DNA of 64,000 nt from Atopsyche davidsoni. Its lineage: Eukaryota; Arthropoda; Insecta; Trichoptera; Hydrobiosidae. Position numbers and translations under genes: made by a program. Under the pieces are notes generated by a model that worked only from the letters and a program-made list of their open reading frames with translations, did no database searches and was not told the DNA's origin. The first letter of the stretch is position 1. Each line of letters starts with the position of its first letter. Positions 62,546 through 64,000 of the stretch are shown in pieces. Location: assembly GCA_022113835.1 (NCBI GenBank), contig JAILWY010000022.1:3720001-3784000 (forward strand). Direction: 5' to 3'.

Positions 62546-63044
62546 TAGTTTCTTTAATCAATTTTTAATATTTGAAAAAATGTACTTAATCATTATCAAA
62601 AAAAATTAATTTGAATATGAGGGGATTTTTGCAGGTAATACGGGAATCTGAATAAAAAGGCCTTGTTTTCGGGCTTGTACAGCAGTGTCGTCATCGCTTT
62701 CCGGCCTTATTGAAATGGCCTTTTATGTGTGAAAATAAAATCACCCCCCCTGAAAGCTTTCTAGGCACCCTGTAGCGCCTGGACAAGGTCCTTCGCAAAC
62801 ACCCGCTGCGGCCGGCGACTATAAACAACCACCCAAGGCAGAAACCCACTGTATATAGTGTTAATTAAATTTGAGAATATACTTATCTCAGGTATCTACG
62901 ACAGCATGGTTTAATTTGTAGTACTCCTTATTCAAGCAAGACTTATAAATAGCAAAATGGGGTGATCCAATTCCAAAGAAAAAAAGGACACCACGACGCT
63001 GTCCTTCCCCTGTCTGCCATAAAAAAAGTACCGCTTTACCTGGC

Positions 63045-63790
63045 GAAATCGTGTCATTTAATTAATTTAATTCTCACTTTATTTTTCTATATAAAAAAAT
63101 GATTTTTTTTACAAAGTATTAAAAAAACTATAAATTTTATTTATATATATTTTATCATTTAATTAACGTCCATTTTCAGGGTAAAATAAAATCTTGAAGA
63201 TGTTAAAAAATTGGATAAAATGACGACTTTTCAAAACCAAAGTTTGTTAAAGATTTTTTTTTTTTAAATTTTTAAAATAATAAGGCGCACATGGTTTATA
63301 TTTAATCTTTTAATTTCAATTTAAAAAAAAAACTTTTAAATGTTTAGGATTCTTGTAAAATGGACCAGATGAATCTCCAAATTCCTACACTTCAATCGGA
63401 AAAACACATATTAATCATATTAAAAGTAAATTTACAAGAAATGAAATAAATATTCTGTTCGAAAAAAGGGATGTATCTAACTTTTTGCATTTAAATTTTT
63501 TTGATTGGTGCAGTCGATTTTTCGCAAAACGGACCAGAAAATGAACAAAAAAACTCGAGTATGGGACTTAGACCCTTACGGTTCTTGATCCGTCGGTCAT
63601 ATAATAATCTCCAAATGCCTAAACGTCAATCGGGAAAACACATAATTATCATATTAAAAGTAAGCTTATTAGAAATAAAAAAAAATCATATGTAGAAGAA
63701 GGAATATATTTAACTTTTCGCATAATTTTTTTTTTTATTAGTGCAGTAGATTTTTCGTAAAAAAATGTTAAAAAAACTCAAAAATGGACC
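63045..63790. repeat. Dispersed AT-rich repeat, copy 2 with internal duplication
   Basis: 63045-63545 matches 58840-59345. A second version of its right half follows at 63555-63790. The CATATTAAAAGTAA anchors are at about 63415 and 63649, spacing 234 bp. Confidence 0.7.
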
Positions 63791-63929
63791 CAGCCGTTTA
63801 AAATTATTTTTGAGCGCATTTTAAGTTATTCAGCGTAAACAGCGAATTTGTTTACGCTGTTTTAGTTTGTGCCATCAAAATAAAAATAGCTTAATAGCTA
63901 GGAGATTACTTTTCTGATACAAAAGTACT

Positions 63930-64000
63930 CCTTAGGCCAGTCTTACTAATTCGTTTGACGTAAATTTCGCATCCAATACAATTCATTTATACACTACTGT
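63930..64000 (-). mobile_element. Start of another retroelement relic at the window edge
   Basis: GGCCAGTCTTACTAATTCG and then CGTAAATTTCGCATCCA correspond to the complement of the RT segment (WMRN...STAELVRLA) at 39.3 and 54.6 kb, with a deletion between. Confidence 0.45.

Noticed and set aside
1..64000. CRISPR arrays, bacterial operons, rRNA genes
   Set aside because: The sequence is clearly nuclear eukaryotic. The regular repeats found lack spacer structure, and no rRNA signature was seen.

Overview
The window is a piece of an AT-rich, intron-dense, repeat-laden eukaryotic nuclear genome, most probably an insect (a moth or butterfly would fit, but the order is inferred). The evidence is small GT-AG introns, GC-rich exons in AT-rich DNA, arthropod-type TCAGT initiators, short (AACCT)n telomere-like runs, and remnants of non-LTR retrotransposons and hAT-type elements. 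Every complete gene is on the minus strand.

Left part (1-22,240): four tandem head-to-tail copies of an ornithine decarboxylase (ODC) gene, named A to D from left to right. Each has five coding exons at identical intron positions and phases. I rebuilt all four exon by exon and every reading frame closes: A 412 aa, B 445 aa, C 408 aa, D 440 aa. D keeps every catalytic residue I checked and the full C-terminal tail. The other three deviate at defined places. A has Gln for the phosphate-binding Arg277 and an early stop. B has Thr for the substrate-binding Asp361 and has lost the ancestral start codon. C has the same Asp361-to-Thr change and a different early stop. Traces of the lost tails can still be read downstream of the stops in A and C. 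D looks like the housekeeping polyamine enzyme; A to C look like decaying or functionally diverged paralogs.

Middle (22,240-46,500): about 9 kb of repeats and GC-rich islands upstream of D, a small rRNA-processing gene (CCDC59/FYV7 family, 31.6-32.3 kb), then 6.8 kb of non-coding DNA, then a complete 19-exon CSE1L/exportin-2 gene (39.1-45.5 kb, 969 aa), the importin-alpha export receptor. A candidate plus-strand first exon encoding a signal-peptide-like start lies divergently about 0.9 kb beyond the CSE1L start.

Right part (46,500-64,000): no supported gene. It is dominated by repeats: a 1.7-kb satellite with a two-length higher-order pattern, a 233-bp hAT-like miniature element, degenerate non-LTR reverse transcriptase tails, several 130-235-bp tandem modules, a tRNA-like SINE head and microsatellites. 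It may be the long first intron of the plus-strand gene.

The most noteworthy content is the ODC array: one apparently normal enzyme beside three intact-frame paralogs changed in the active site, the C-terminal tail or both.
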